Assembly (NCBI GenBank): GCA_038503035.1
Contig: JAVSML010023999.1
Location: 124,001-188,000 of the forward strand
Origin: Crocodylus rhombifer
Lineage: Eukaryota; Chordata; Crocodylia; Crocodylidae
Length of the DNA: 64,000 nucleotides
Direction of reading: 5' to 3'
Shown here: one piece after another, positions 22,445 to 33,236 of the stretch
How positions within the stretch are numbered: the first letter of the stretch is position 1
Layout of the letters: every line of letters starts with the position of its first letter
The notes under the pieces: generated by a model
The model's database searches: none
Told to the model about the DNA's origin: nothing
Seen by the model: the letters and a program-made list of their open reading frames with translations, nothing else
Position numbers and translations under genes: made by a program

Positions 22445-23212
22445 TGTAGCAGGGCACTGAGGTGCCTACTACTTGTGAAGCAGTAAGTGAGGAGCCCAGC
22501 TGCAGGTTGCCAGGGTAACTGGTGGGAGTCAGCTGACCAGAAGGAACAAGGCCTTGCTCCCATATAACTCCCAGGCTGAAGCCAGACGGGCAGTTCCCTC
22601 CTCCCTGCCAAAGGGGTAGGAACTCTGTCAGAGTAAGAACAGAGAAGAGGCCTGAACGAATGAATGATGCAGTCCTGGTGAGAGATTGAGAAACCCTGGA
22701 GTGGCTCGAATGTTATTATAGAGATGGCTTAGGTTTATGTTATAGCCAAGGGGTTGGAGTTTTGTGTTGATAGTTTATAACCGGAGGACCGGGTGAGGCT
22801 ATAAGGGGTTGGAGGAGGCCTCATGGAGCCCCAGAGAGGGGGCCGCGAGAAGCCAGAGCGCCTGTGGGGTGTGCTTGCAAGACAAGGTCTGCAGAGAGCC
22901 CAAGCACCACAGAGGGCGCAGAGAGTGAGATATACTGGACATTGTTTGGTCCATCTGCGAGGCTTGGGCATGGTACGGGGGTGGTTGGAGCCATGCATAG
23001 CTCATAAGGCTGGGGTGTTCGGAACCCCATTATAGAGGTAAGACGCGGAGTAGCTGGAGCACTGTGATCGACAAGACGAGAGGCAGCCTCCTTTAAAATA
23101 TTTATGATTAAGACGTGGCAGGCGAGAACGAAGGGTGCCTTATAGGCGAACTGGACATGGTGAGGGGCACTAGGGGAGAGCACGGTGACCCTAGGGTGCC
23201 CCACCTGGTACA
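22445..23212 (+). mobile_element. Solo LTR of a Gmr1-like Ty3/gypsy element (768 bp)
   Basis: It begins TGTAGCAGGGCACTGAGG and ends CCACCTGGTACA, and is flanked on both sides by the exact 5-bp duplication GGTTG (22440-22444 and 23213-23217). An internal stretch reading CCGGAGGACCGGGTGAGGCT then GGAGGAGGCCTCATGG is shared, on the opposite strand, with the LTRs at 40799-41616 and 41833-42946. It lies in sense orientation to CCDC171 in the intron between exons 19642 and 24038. A lone LTR with perfect duplication implies recombination between the two LTRs of a former full element. Confidence 0.88.
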
Positions 23213-23268
23213 GGTTGATTGCAGTGGCTAGACTAATATTCATCATACTTCTTTATCTTGTCTTGGAG

Positions 23269-23809
23269 CAGGGGTGGCAGACTAAAATTGGTCCATAGGA
23301 CATATTTCCTGCTTTGCAGGCGTCTGTGGGCCACACCTGCTCTGGCAGCAGTAGATTCTGACCATGGTTTTGTCGGGGCTGCTAGGAGTATAGCTCTTGC
23401 TTGGCCTCTGGCAGCCATGATGAGAAGCTCTACTATCATGTCAGTAGATACTGCTGTGGGGGGAGCTGTCAGTATGGCCAGCAGCCAGGGATTAATGTGG
23501 ATTTGCATCCACTCCTCAAGCTTGAGCTGCTTTGGGGTCAGATGTTGGCATGGCCCTTGCTACAGTTGCTCATCCCCCCACTTCTGAGTGAACACAAGAA
23601 ATGGGGAACTGTAAATTTGGCAGCACCTGCAATAAGTACTGCACCACTACCTTCCTGCAGCAGCCTTAGTCTGATGAGAGGTTATGAACCCTGCAAATGG
23701 ATGACTCCTTCCCCTGCTCCTTCATTCCAGCCTGGGGACAAGACAGCAGGTCAGATGCCCATGCCCGTGGGCTTTCTCTGGCCTGTGCGCCTTAAGTTTG
23801 ACACCTCTG
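23269..23809. mobile_element. Non-autonomous hAT-like element (541 bp)
   Basis: The ends are CAGGGGTGGCAGACTAAA and TTAAGTTTGACACCTCTG, imperfect inverted repeats of the common CAGGGGTGTCAAACT hAT terminus. The flanking 8-mers TCTTGGAG (23261-23268) and TCCTGAAG (23810-23817) agree at 6 of 8 positions. It is an old insertion immediately after the solo LTR. The short frames within it are not genes. Confidence 0.7.
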
Positions 23810-24037
23810 TCCTGAAGCAAAATGTGCATTGACAGCTTTTTTTTACCTCTAACTTCCCTGGGAATAAAATCCAGTTAGCAACAGCAAGAAGGAATAAAAG
23901 TAAATTTTCTGTCTGTTTAGCATACTTCATTGAAATGTTTACTACCTAAACAGTTTTCTTTTATTTAAATAGTGTCATTGATAGTATCTAAAAAAAAAAC
24001 CCCCAAAAAAACCAACCCCCAAAACTTTTTCTCTTAG

Positions 24038-24229
<192 letters not shown>

Positions 24230-24339
24230 TAAATACTGAACACAGGCTGAATATAGAGAGACTGAAGGAGACAACTAGGCTTTGGCCCTCTCTTGCCTTT
24301 CTAGTTTCATTTACAGCTCCCTGTTAGGACTCTTGCCCC

Positions 24340-24950
24340 TCTTTCCCTCCTTGCAGGACGGGGAGGGGGGTATCTGTGCAGCACTGCCTGGCTCAGCCCA
24401 GTCTGGGCGCAGGGAGAAGTTATCACCTGAGCTGCAGCTGCTGGGGATGGGCCTGCCCCTGTAGCCTGGGGTGGCCCCATTCAGCCATGGCCGAGGCAGT
24501 CTCACGGTAGAGCTGGGCCGTGGTGGCAGGGCCATTCTCAGCAGCTGCAGCTCAGTGACAGGGAGGCTGAGCCCTGTCAGTGAGTGCAGCCTGGCCTGGT
24601 GCATATGGGTGGCGGGAGGTGGCAGCTGGTCAGGCAGTAGGCTACCCAGGCTGACTCGGAGGCAGCACGGGGGCTTGTGGCTCTGCAGTGAGCCTCTGTG
24701 GTAGATGGCTGCTGGGCTTTCAGGCCTGCTGGTGCATCTGAGCTTGCCTGGGTAGCAACTGCCTGTGGATGCCGGGCCAGGCTGCACTCACTGACAGGGC
24801 TTAGCCTCACTGTCGCTGAACTGCAGCTGCCGGGGATGGCCCTGCCCCCACAGTACAGGCCATGGGTGTGGGGCCACCCTCAGCAGCTGCGGCTTAGTGA
24901 CAGCTACTCCCTGTACCCAGGCTGGGCTGGGTCAGGCAGTGTTGCACAAA
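24340..24950. repeat. GC-rich block with large inverted and direct repeats
   Basis: The segment 24378-24408 (starting GCAGCACTGCCTGGCTCAGC) is nearly reverse-complementary to 24915-24945. Inside, CAGTGACAGG…GCAGCCTGGCC near 24550-24595 is mirrored by GGCCAGGCTGCACTCACTGA near 24775-24798, and the AGCTGCAGCTGC-GGGGATGG phrase also occurs as direct copies (24430 and 24825). The base composition contrasts sharply with the AT-rich intron. It is probably the interior of a DNA transposon with amplified arms. No terminal repeat was identified. Confidence 0.65.
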
Positions 24951-25340
24951 GTCCCCCTCCCTGCCCTGTGGCAATGGGGTCAGGAGGAGGAGAAAAAGTC
25001 CCCCTCCAGCACTGAACACACCACCCCTCCCCACCTCGCGGGTGAGTGAAGGGGTGGGAACAGTCCCCATCTAAGGCTGGGCTGCCCTGCACAGAGCGCC
25101 CCTCCCTGCCACAGAGGGGAGAGGGAGGCTGGAGAGAAGTCCCCCTTCAGTACTGTACAGAGCCCCCCCCCAACCCTGGGGAGAGGGGAGGCGGAGGAGG
25201 GGGAAGAGTTGCCTTCCAGCACCAAACAGAGTCCCCTTCCCTGCCTGGTATGAGAGAGTAACAGAGGGATGAGGACCCTCTGGGTCCAGGCAGACCTGCA
25301 CAGAGCTCCCTTACCCACTCTGTGGCGGGGTGGCAGGGAG
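24951..25340. repeat. Degenerate tandem repeat of about 70-75 bp units
   Basis: The phrase GTCCCCCTCCCTGCC or close variants recur near 24951, 25022, 25097, 25163, 25232 and 25307, each followed by a GGGGAGAGGGAGG-rich stretch and CACAGAG or AACAGAG. The spacing of 66-76 bases indicates about five to six units. It continues directly from the palindromic block at its left. Confidence 0.65.
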
Positions 25341-25889
25341 GAGGGGGGCTGCTTCACCCCAGCTGCAGCCCCTTGTTTGGGAGCTAATTAACCTCTTTTC
25401 TGCCCCCTTAGCCTTATTGGGGTGATGCCAGAATGGCTGTGGTGGGACAGAAGAAGGGGAGGAATAAACCCCTCCTGGGCACTCTGACAGAGGTCCCTCC
25501 CCTTCCTCTTGGTGCTCCAGTGATGGATGTGGCCAGATACTGTCTGGGCATGACCCCCTTTAGGTGAAGGGGACAGGGAGGAGGGTCTGCCAACCCCAGC
25601 TTCGCCCAGACCCCTGGCTGCCCCCTCTGCCTCTGCTGCTCACCTGCAGGCAGGCAGACCCTGGCTGTGGTGGGGGAGGGGGGAAGGAGGGAAGAATTAA
25701 GGTAAAGAGGGCAGGGAAGGGGTTAACAGGGCCATGCCAGCTGGTGTCTCACCACATCTCTGCCCCTGTTTTAGCTAGAGAGCAGAGGGGCATGGCCAGC
25801 TCTACTCTCTGGAGCAAATGGCACAGACCAGTCCAGAGAGCATGCTGGGATGCTGGAGGATTCTGGTTTAACTTAAAACAGAAAGCGGT
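25341..25889. other. GC-rich intron sequence, no gene seen
   Basis: Remaining GC-rich material after the tandem array. The frame at 25564-25959 is not supported as coding: it has no acceptor or donor of matching phase and no family resemblance. Confidence 0.45.
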
Positions 25890-26070
25890 CTGGGATAGAA
25901 GTTGCATAAACTGGCTTGACCCAGATCAGTTTAATTTGATACTACCAGGTTTATTTTAAACCAGTTTCAGCCATTTTGAAACTGGTTTATGTGCACTGAA
26001 CATCTGTTGTTACAGGTTTAAGCCAGTTTCTGATCGCTTTAACTGCTTTATGTGCAACTTCTGTCCCTAG
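25890..26070. mobile_element. Short terminal-inverted-repeat element (181 bp)
   Basis: The left end CTGGGATAGAAGTTGCATAA is mirrored by the right end ending TGCAACTTCTGTCCCTAG. The interior repeats the phrase AACTGGTTTATGTGCA in mirrored forms. It fits a miniature DNA transposon. The superfamily and target duplication were not determined. Confidence 0.55.
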
Positions 26071-27857
26071 CCACTAAGGCTCCATCTCCTTTCCTTCAGC
26101 TCTGTGCTCCTCACTGACAACCCCTTTCCTTCTGTTGTCTCTTATAGATCACTGTCATATACTATTCTTTTTTCTAGGCCTATATTTTTAATGTCATTTT
26201 TAAATCCTATTTGTGCTTCTGTCTCCACATTCTGGTTCTTTTTTTCCTCCACTTTTATTGTGTTAAAACCCAACTTACTATACCTGATCTTTGGCCACCG
26301 TATATTTCATTCACACTCTCTTTTTAAAAAGGTTTTCCTTCTCTCTCAGAGATCTGATCATAATCTCTTTGACTCCTCCTCTGGATTTGGTATGAAGTGT
26401 AAGCTGCTTTTGGTCACCTCCCTGTCTTGCAGTTTAAGTTGGTAGGGCTTTTTTTTCTCCTCCTTCTGTTAAATATGGAGGAGGACATGGTCCTAGAACA
26501 TTCTGTTTTTTGTACAATAGAAATCTAGGTTTTGTCTATTTTGGAACTCTGCCTGACTGGAGTATAGGCAAGTGTTATAAGGGGAAGTTGACTTTTTTGT
26601 GGTGATTTTTTTTTTTTTTCAAATACCTTTGAAAAGTAAAACGGGAAATATGTCTTTGGGTATTGTGTCTGAATGCTGAACATCAAATTAAGGGCTTAGA
26701 AAGACTACTTGTTAACCAAAGAGACGTAATTGATATGCCTAAGGAAACAGCTAAACTGATTATGCCACTTCCTTCAAATAATTAAAAAAACCAAACAAAA
26801 TAATACCTTTCAGAATTACCTTATATATTCTAAGAAGCAAAGTAGGACAAACACTCAAATTTTTTTCCTGTGCAAGCTGTCTTAAATGCTGCAGGCTAAA
26901 GATTTAATTGGTAGAGAACTTTTTTTCTATAATTAGGAAGCCATGTGCTTTCCTTTACTTGTTAATTATAATGCTCTTCTAGTTGCTAGCTTTTAGGTGT
27001 CATCTTTAAATATTAAACATTGTAGGAGACTTTCTACCTAAGATACAGCTGTCAAAATGTTGTTTTGTGACCAGCTTTCAGATTTAAGAAGCTAATTAGC
27101 AGTTGAAAAAGTCAAATGCTGATTTATATTGCTTTCCTCTTCTCCTGGAGTCCCTGGCTTCATATTCATTTTCCCTTGTGACTTGGAATCTTCTTTAGTC
27201 TTTACTTGCTGCTTTAATATGCTATCTGTCTCAACTGTTGGCTTCTTTGTCAGATGGGCTCCTGTGAACTAGCAGCCTTTTTCAATATTTCTTTTAATTT
27301 CTCTGTTCTCCTTAGGTAGCCTTTACTCTGTGCTGTTTAATTGTCATTTTTCTTGGTTTATTTGTTGCTGCTTTAACCTCCTTTTTTATTAGATAGTCTG
27401 GTTTTCTGCTGTCTTTTAATTTTTTTTAAAGCGATAGTGAAAGGAAAGAATTTTAAAATGATGATCACTGTACTCAAAAATTGTGTTCAGTTAATTCTCA
27501 GTACCTCTCTGTGTATATGGTAAAGTAAGAAAATGAAAACATACAAAATTAGCCTACAAGAGCCATTCATGTGTATGCAGATGTAGGGATGAGTTCTAAA
27601 TTCTTCTGCAGGGTAAGAGGAATTTTTAAAGAGAGAATGTTTAGGGGGATGAGACCATATATTGAGTAACAAAGAACCTGAATAGTTTGGAATTGTTTTA
27701 TTTCAAGAGGTCTAAGTATCAAAGTCAGGCACAGGGTTTGGGTGTTCTGATAGGACCTGCAGAAAATCAAGTGAAATACAGAATGCAGTTACTTTAAAGT
27801 AGTAATAGAGAAATGCATTATAATTTTGGAGGTCAGAAGGAGACTAGTGTTTTAGGG
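26071..27857. other. CCDC171 intron, no exon recognised
   Basis: Pyrimidine- and AT-rich intron sequence. The frames at 26104-26445 and 27487-27770 show no splice sites or family match. I see no clear repeat. Confidence 0.5.
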
Positions 27858-27913
27858 CAGGGGTGTTTAAACTCATTTAGTCTAGCTGGCCAGATGAGTG
27901 GTGTAGGGCCTGC
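27858..27913 (+). mobile_element. Left end of a hAT-like element, interrupted
   Basis: CAGGGGTGTTTAAACTCATT at 27858 matches the CAGGGGTGTCAAACTCAT terminus of amniote hAT elements. The element is interrupted at 27914 by another inverted-repeat element. It seems to resume at 28443 (GGCCTGTCCACAGCC) but its right terminus is not found, so it is probably truncated. Confidence 0.5.
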
Positions 27914-28442
27914 TAGGGTTACCATATTTCCAGGTCGAAATACAAGGACACTTGTGGGGGGAGGGGGAGAATATGCTGGTGCCCTGCCGCTGCATTGCCC
28001 CTTGCTGACAAGCCACAGCTCCCCTCCCCTGCCCTGCTGCTGCTGCCCCTCACTCCCAACCCACTGACCCCAGCCCTGCCAGTGCACCTCACTCCCAAAA
28101 AGCAGTACCCTGTGCCCCCCCGTGTCCTTCAGTCCTGATCCTCAGCCCCTCTCCTACTCCCAGCCCTGCTGGTGCTCCTCACTCCTGACCCTCTGTGCTC
28201 CCTGCTGCCTCAGATCACCCTTCCCCTGCTCCCACCAGTGGAGCAAAGCAAAATCGTGAACTCAGCTTCTGATTGCGCACTCACCACACTAGGTACTTTG
28301 GGAACCTAGCAGCAGCAATGTTGAAAACTGGTCAGGGGAGGAAATCCTGTAATTTTTGCTTGCCTTTAAAACCCACCTGGACGCAGCACAGGGGGCCAGA
28401 TAGAGGACATGTCCTGGAAAACCTGGATGTATGGTAACCTTA
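27914..28442. mobile_element. Inverted-repeat DNA element carrying a minisatellite (529 bp)
   Basis: The left end TAGGGTTACCATATTTCCAG is mirrored by the right end reading CTGGATGTATGGTAACCTTA. GGCCTG stands on both sides (27908-27913 region and 28443-28448), probably the target-site copy. The interior (about 27980-28240) is an array of CCTCACTCC-type units, the reverse complement of the array at 1-475. It is inserted in the hAT-like element that starts at 27858. Confidence 0.65.
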
Positions 28443-28867
28443 GGCCTGTCCACAGCCTGGATGAGTGGCATAAAGCTTATCCATGGGCCAGGTGCTACAA
28501 TTTGCCCTGGACCGGCTCTTCACATTGTGTGGGTCCAGTCCAAGACCCCTGGGAGAGGTATGGGGAGGCATATGCTTCCCTAGAATTGTATGCGGGACAG
28601 ATGATGGCTGCCTGCTGTGGGATCAGGGCTGTCCACACTGCTGCCTTTTGCCACAGGATCTGTGTGCTGGCTGCACACCCCCTGCCCACCCGGTGGCAGT
28701 GGTGGCGGCGAGTTGTGATCCCTGCCACCAGGCGGGCCGAGGACTCAGAATGGCGAGTGTGCAGCTCCCAGGGCAAAAGCAGCAGGACAGACAGCCCTCA
28801 GCCCTAAGTGGGCAGCCTGCATCAGCCCTCATCTCGCCTAGCTCCACCCCTAAAAGCATCCCTACGC

Positions 28868-28946
28868 TTAAAAATGGTGGTGGCAGTGCTTGAACTAAAG
28901 CTCATTTGACAAGCTTTAGTTCAATCCCTGCTGCTGCCATTTTTAA
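28868..28946. repeat. Near-perfect hairpin, about 34-bp arms
   Basis: TTAAAAATGGTGGTGGCAGT at 28868 continues to GAACTAAAGCT, and its mirror AGCTTTAGTTC to GCTGCCATTTTTAA ends at 28946. The arms match except for a few bases. The loop is about 8 bases (CATTTGAC region). It sits at the left edge of a hAT foldback fragment and could be the end of a separate miniature element. Confidence 0.7.
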
Positions 28947-29210
28947 CCACTGGGACGCTGATTCCCTGGACGAACCTCCTGCAGCTTCATTCCACTCCCC
29001 TCCCTGGTGTCCCATTCACTGTCCTGGCTTGGCAGCACTCCCAACCCCAGCTCCAGCCCCCTGCCTCACTCCCTCCTTCACCTTGGGGGCCTTGATCTGC
29101 CCCTGCCATACCCAGGACTGTGCTCCTGTAAATTGGTTATTGGATTGATATTGGCCAATATGCCTGGTAAACAATCAGCTATTGGTATCGGCCAAGAAAA
29201 TCTCTACTGG
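28947..29210. mobile_element. hAT-like foldback element fragment, copy 2 (right arm)
   Basis: GC-rich sequence with CTTGGGGGCCTTGATCTGCC, then TTGATATTGGCCAATATGCC and the family terminus 'CTACTGGTGCACCCCTAA' at about 29193-29210, as at the right ends of the copies ending at 13004 and 35314. The left half is missing. Confidence 0.65.
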
Positions 29211-29282
29211 TGCACCCCTAACTGTTACAGATGTGACAATGCAGATATGTTGAGCTGAGCTTTAGATTCTTTAGATGGTAGG

Positions 29283-29786
29283 TATAAAGGACCAGGGCGT
29301 GTGTGGTCCGGTCTGATGGTTAAACCACTAAGGGAAAGCAGGGGCCTGGCTCTGGGACTGAGAGTGGGAGTCATTACCAAAATGAGAAGGAAATCCAAGA
29401 AGCAGCATCCACAACACAGTCCAGGGTCAGGATCTGGGGATCAGATGCTGAGTACCAATCCAAAGGACAATCCACAGGGCAAGGTCCAAGGACAGAGCCC
29501 AACCAGGGGCAGGACCAGGATACAGATCTGCAGGAAAATCCAAAGCCGAAGTCCAAAAATAAGCCAAAACCCAGAGTCAGGAACCAGGAGGCTTGCAATA
29601 GTAGAACTGTTGACTGGCCTGCAAACCTAGGGCCCCAGCTGTGGCTAAATGTGTAGGCAGCACTCCTAGCAGCCAGTCAGGCTGCTTACTGTTCCAAAAC
29701 TGGGAACAGTATTTGCTGAGACTTACTGGAGGTGTGCTACTGAGGGACGTGGCCTGGCCTGGCCTGCCTGATCAGAGTCCCTGACA
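29283..29786 (-). mobile_element. Candidate solo LTR (504 bp) of another retroelement
   Basis: On the - strand it would begin TGTCAGGGACTCTGATCAGG. The 5-mer GTAGG flanks both sides (29278-29282 and 29787-29791). The interior is rich in repeated AAGGTCCAAGGACAGAG-like phrases. Its other end would be TA rather than the usual CA, and no internal region or second copy is present, so the call is tentative. Confidence 0.4.
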
Positions 29787-30298
29787 GTAGGTGATCTGAC
29801 TTGGGTAGCAGAAGTTACATAGTTTTAGCTGAAGAATACGCTTCTTATAAGTAGGATATAAATAATTAAGGTGAAGACCAAAATTGAAGCGGAAGAAAGA
29901 GAGGTAGCACAGGAGATGCAGACAATTAAGTTTGCAGAGACCAGTATCCAGATAGAAATTGTTTGCCAAAGGCAGTGAATTATATTGAAATATGAAATTA
30001 ATAACTCTGTCAATTGCTTCTGAAAAATGGAGATGACTTTTGCTTGCTTTTTCAGAGGGGCTTAATTTTAATTAATTAATTAATGTCTGTAATACACTTT
30101 GACAGTATATGGAAGGTGTTACAGAAATACGAAATAATAGCATTATCTTTGTATCTCTATAATAGCAACAATCTGTTTCCAGAAACATTGCTCTTCTAAC
30201 ACATTTTCTATTATATACTAAACAAGTAGCACACGTAGAAGAGCTAATGTTGGTTTTACCACTAACTTTATATTTGCCAATATTCTTTTTCTTAAAAG

Positions 30299-30489
30299 CA
30301 ATTAATGCAGAGCTTCAAAAGAAAGTGACAGAGACTGAGAGAGCCTTTCGTATTGCTCAGCAGAAGTGGAAAGAGCGTCAGGAAAGACTTGCAGCTGACT
30401 TAGAGGAGAAAGATAAAATCCTCAAGACCTGTAACAGTGAATATGAATTGCTTCTGAAGGAGAGGACTAAATTGGAAAGTGTTCTACAG
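30299..30489 (+). CDS. CCDC171: CCDC171 exon (coiled-coil region)
   Basis: The acceptor is TTTTTCTTAAAAG|C and the donor CAG|GTATAA. Two bases complete the alanine codon begun at 24212; 63 codons follow and end in phase 0. It reads 'INAELQKKVTETERAFRIAQ', 'QKWKERQERLAADLEEKDKI' and 'LKTCNSEYELLLKERTKLES'. Residue by residue this lines up without gaps with mammalian CCDC171 around TFQTSQEKWKEE, DLEERD and NREYDLLMKEKSRLEKTLQ. Mostly charged heptads; no catalytic domain. The acceptor's pyrimidine tract is interrupted by four A, still acceptable. Confidence 0.95.
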
Positions 30490-30745
30490 GTATAATGTTT
30501 TAAAGTAGTAATAATGAAAGGAATGGAATAATGATTTCCAGACTTCCTTTTATTTTTCTTTTTTCTGAATAAAACTAAAATCTCAGACAGTATCCCCAGA
30601 GAATATGAAATATTCAGCTTACATTTACAGAAGTTTATTTATTTTCTTCATTTGCTAAGAGTTATACTGTAATATGATCCAACTCCTGAGTACCTTCTTT
30701 CATGAAAAATGATTTTTAAAATTACATGATTTTTAAAAAAGCTAT

Positions 30746-30749
<4 letters not shown>

Positions 30750-30778
<29 letters not shown>
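30750..30778 (+). repeat. (TG)n microsatellite
   Basis: About 14 TG units next to the pogo-like miniature element. Likely polymorphic. Confidence 0.95.
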
Positions 30779-30781
<3 letters not shown>

Positions 30782-30793
30782 AATACACACATA

Positions 30794-31085
30794 CAGCAAA
30801 AGCTCTGTTATCCAGCATCCCCTGTGAATGGAGGATGCCGGTTAATCAAATGTGCACCATCTGGTGCTCTCCCTGGGGGCGGGGGCGGGGGCTGTGCACA
30901 GGCTGCTTTGTCCTGCACAGGCTGCTTTGCCCTGGGCTGTGGGCTGAAGAAGTGAAGAATAAGAACTCAGCCCATGGCAGCGAAACTGGAAATGGGACTT
31001 CTGGTTTTGCTTTTGCCGCATCTCTTGGGTGCCGGTTAGCAGAGCTTTCTGGTTGATAAAGTGCTGGATAACGTAGGTTTTGCTG
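30794..31085. mobile_element. Tigger/pogo-like miniature element (292 bp)
   Basis: The left end CAGCAAAAGCTCTGTTATCC is mirrored by a right end ending GATAACGTAGGTTTTGCTG, with TA on both sides (30792-30793 and 31086-31087). The CAGYAAAA…TTATCCGGCA-type terminus and TA duplication are typical of the Tigger branch of Tc1/mariner. There is no transposase frame; it is a deletion derivative. Confidence 0.8.
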
Positions 31086-31087
31086 TA

Positions 31088-31799
31088 AAACACAAATGGC
31101 AAGGAGTTCTACCACTGCGAGGATGCCAATGCAGATAGGGACTCTTGGCATAGATTTAAATGATACTTGTAGCTTCCTGGGCTCTGTGCTAGACTTCTGA
31201 AGGCAGAACTGGATTGCTGGTGTCATGATTCCCTGCCACTTGGAAAAAAACCCTAAAGCTGAGAAAAAGCTATACAGTGTTGCAATTGCATGCTACTCTT
31301 CAAATCTTAAAATTTCACATTCCAAAACAAAAATGTTAGAATAATGTTAAGTCTGGATGGATGAACCCCGTAAGAGTAGAAGACATGATGAGGATGTAGA
31401 AATTATTTCATAACCAAGCAATCAAAACCAGAATGTTTAACATCTGAACATTATACTTAAAGAAATATAAGCCTGTTAAGGTATGGACACACAGAATTAG
31501 AGCACCCAGGATTACTTTATTTTGCATGATAGCAACACCAGGAAGTAAGTATGCAATTATGATGAAAATATTTTAATGTTTGTGGTACTAAATAAGAGCA
31601 TACTGATTTTTGCACTATTTGAAGAGAAAAGTACTCCATAGAATTGAACATACATTTCATTTTTTTAAGAAGTAAAGCACAGCAGCTCTTACAAGGTATG
31701 GGTTTGTCAGTAACCCAGTGTGGTTACAGAACAGAAGAATAGATTGCTGCTTACAAATGCAACAGCTTCTATTCAGAATTACTAGCCAATTGGCCATCA
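31088..31799. other. CCDC171 intron, no exon recognised
   Basis: AT-rich sequence with no recognisable gene, repeat or RNA. Confidence 0.5.
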
Positions 31800-32710
31800 G
31801 GAATGACCAGGAGGTGGGAAGTGTGCAGGGACGGAGCCCCATGCCTCCCCGCCCTGTGTGAGCCTACTACCCCTTTACTTTCTGGTCCGTGGGGTCTGCT
31901 TCTCTCCCTACCACCCTGCAAAGGGGAGGGGAGAACCAGGTCCAAGGGTGGGGAGAAGCCGGCTTGGTGCGGTGGGGGGAGCAGCGGGCCTGGGCTGACC
32001 TGGTGGCGGTGGGGGAACGGGAAGAGCAGGCTTGGAGCTGACGGGGGATGAGGGTGGGGGAGGAGTGGGCCTGGGCCCAAGCGGGGGGGAGGCCTGATCT
32101 GGAGAAGAAGCTGGCCCACTGTGGTGGTGGCGGGGGAGCAGTGGGCCCGGTCCAATGCGGCTGAGGGAGGGGAGGAGCAAGCCTCCTCCCCCTCTTCGGG
32201 CCTGGGCCCACTCTTCCCCTTTCACCCCTGCCACTGCCACTGGGTTGGCCTGGGCCGGCTTCTACCCTGGCTCAGGCTTGGTCCTTCTCTACCCTCCCCG
32301 GCATGGGGCCTGAGCCCACTCCTTTCCTCCCCCCACCATTGTAGTGTTGTCCCAGGTTGGGCCCTGCAGGCAGTTACGACAGAATGGGGGATGGGTGGGC
32401 CGAGGCCAGAGCTGCGGCCTCGCTGCCCCACAGTGTCCTGATTCTGTCTCGTCCTCCCCCGCCACGCTGCTGCTGTCACCTACAAGGTGGGGGGTGGCGA
32501 GGCCAGCTCCAGTGGCCTTGCTTCCCCCCTCCGCTCCGTTGTTGACACCTGCAGGGAGCAGGGCCAGGGGAGCGGGGCCAGCTGCTGGCCTTGCCCCCCC
32601 GTTCTGTCTTCTCCATTGCCCCTGCCTCCAGGGAGTAGGGCGGGGAGGGTGAGTCCAGCTGTGCTGGCCCCGCCTCCCAGTTGCTTGTGTCCCCACCATC
32701 ATGGTGGTAC
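31800..32710. repeat. GC-rich low-complexity block with repeated phrases
   Basis: Variants of GGGGGAGCAGTGGGCCTGGG, GAGCAGGCTTGGAGCTG and their reverse complements (CCCAGGCCCACTCTTCCCC-type) recur in both orientations, giving long but meaningless open frames on both strands. It resembles the arm interiors of the other GC-rich foldback elements here. No terminal repeats could be set with confidence. Confidence 0.5.
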
Positions 32711-33215
32711 GCCACCAGCTCCTGTTCGAATGCTTGTTTGCACTCTGATTGCTGTTTGTCGGTGTGAATAAAGCACTATGGATAGACAGACTTTAGTCTC
32801 TTATAATATTAGAATACTTGGATTGTCATGGGGCATGGGTTTTTGGGGGGGGGGGTTTCACCACTTTTTAAGACTTTATATTGGGCTGATCCTCTCTTCA
32901 GCTAAGGAGAGTTGGATATAGTTTCTTCCAGATCCATTCCATTTCAACCTGAGCCAGCTCTAGAGGGTCTCCCCAAAGTGACATGAAGGGTTCAGTAACC
33001 TGGAGCTAGGAAGCTTAACTCTGATTGTAAGTCTGCTTTTGTCCATTAGGACACTGGTCATGGAAGTGAATTTTTGAATGCAGTTTCCTCTAAAGACTGT
33101 GTTTGTAAGGATAGACTTACAAAGCTTAAATAATTCTTTAAAAGCACAATATGTTTAATGGTACATGTTTAAGTAGGATTTTCTAACTTCCTATTGGTGC
33201 TTTTCAATAATAAAG
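32711..33215. other. CCDC171 intron upstream of the next exon
   Basis: AT-rich intron sequence with a G run near 32845. No gene or repeat recognised. Confidence 0.5.
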
Positions 33216-33236
33216 CAAGACTGTATCTATATCAAG

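Noticed and set aside
31769..32702. Open frames of 110-137 codons in the GC-rich block
   Set aside because: Low-complexity repeat sequence; Pro/Gly/Ala/Arg-rich translations with no recognisable domain.
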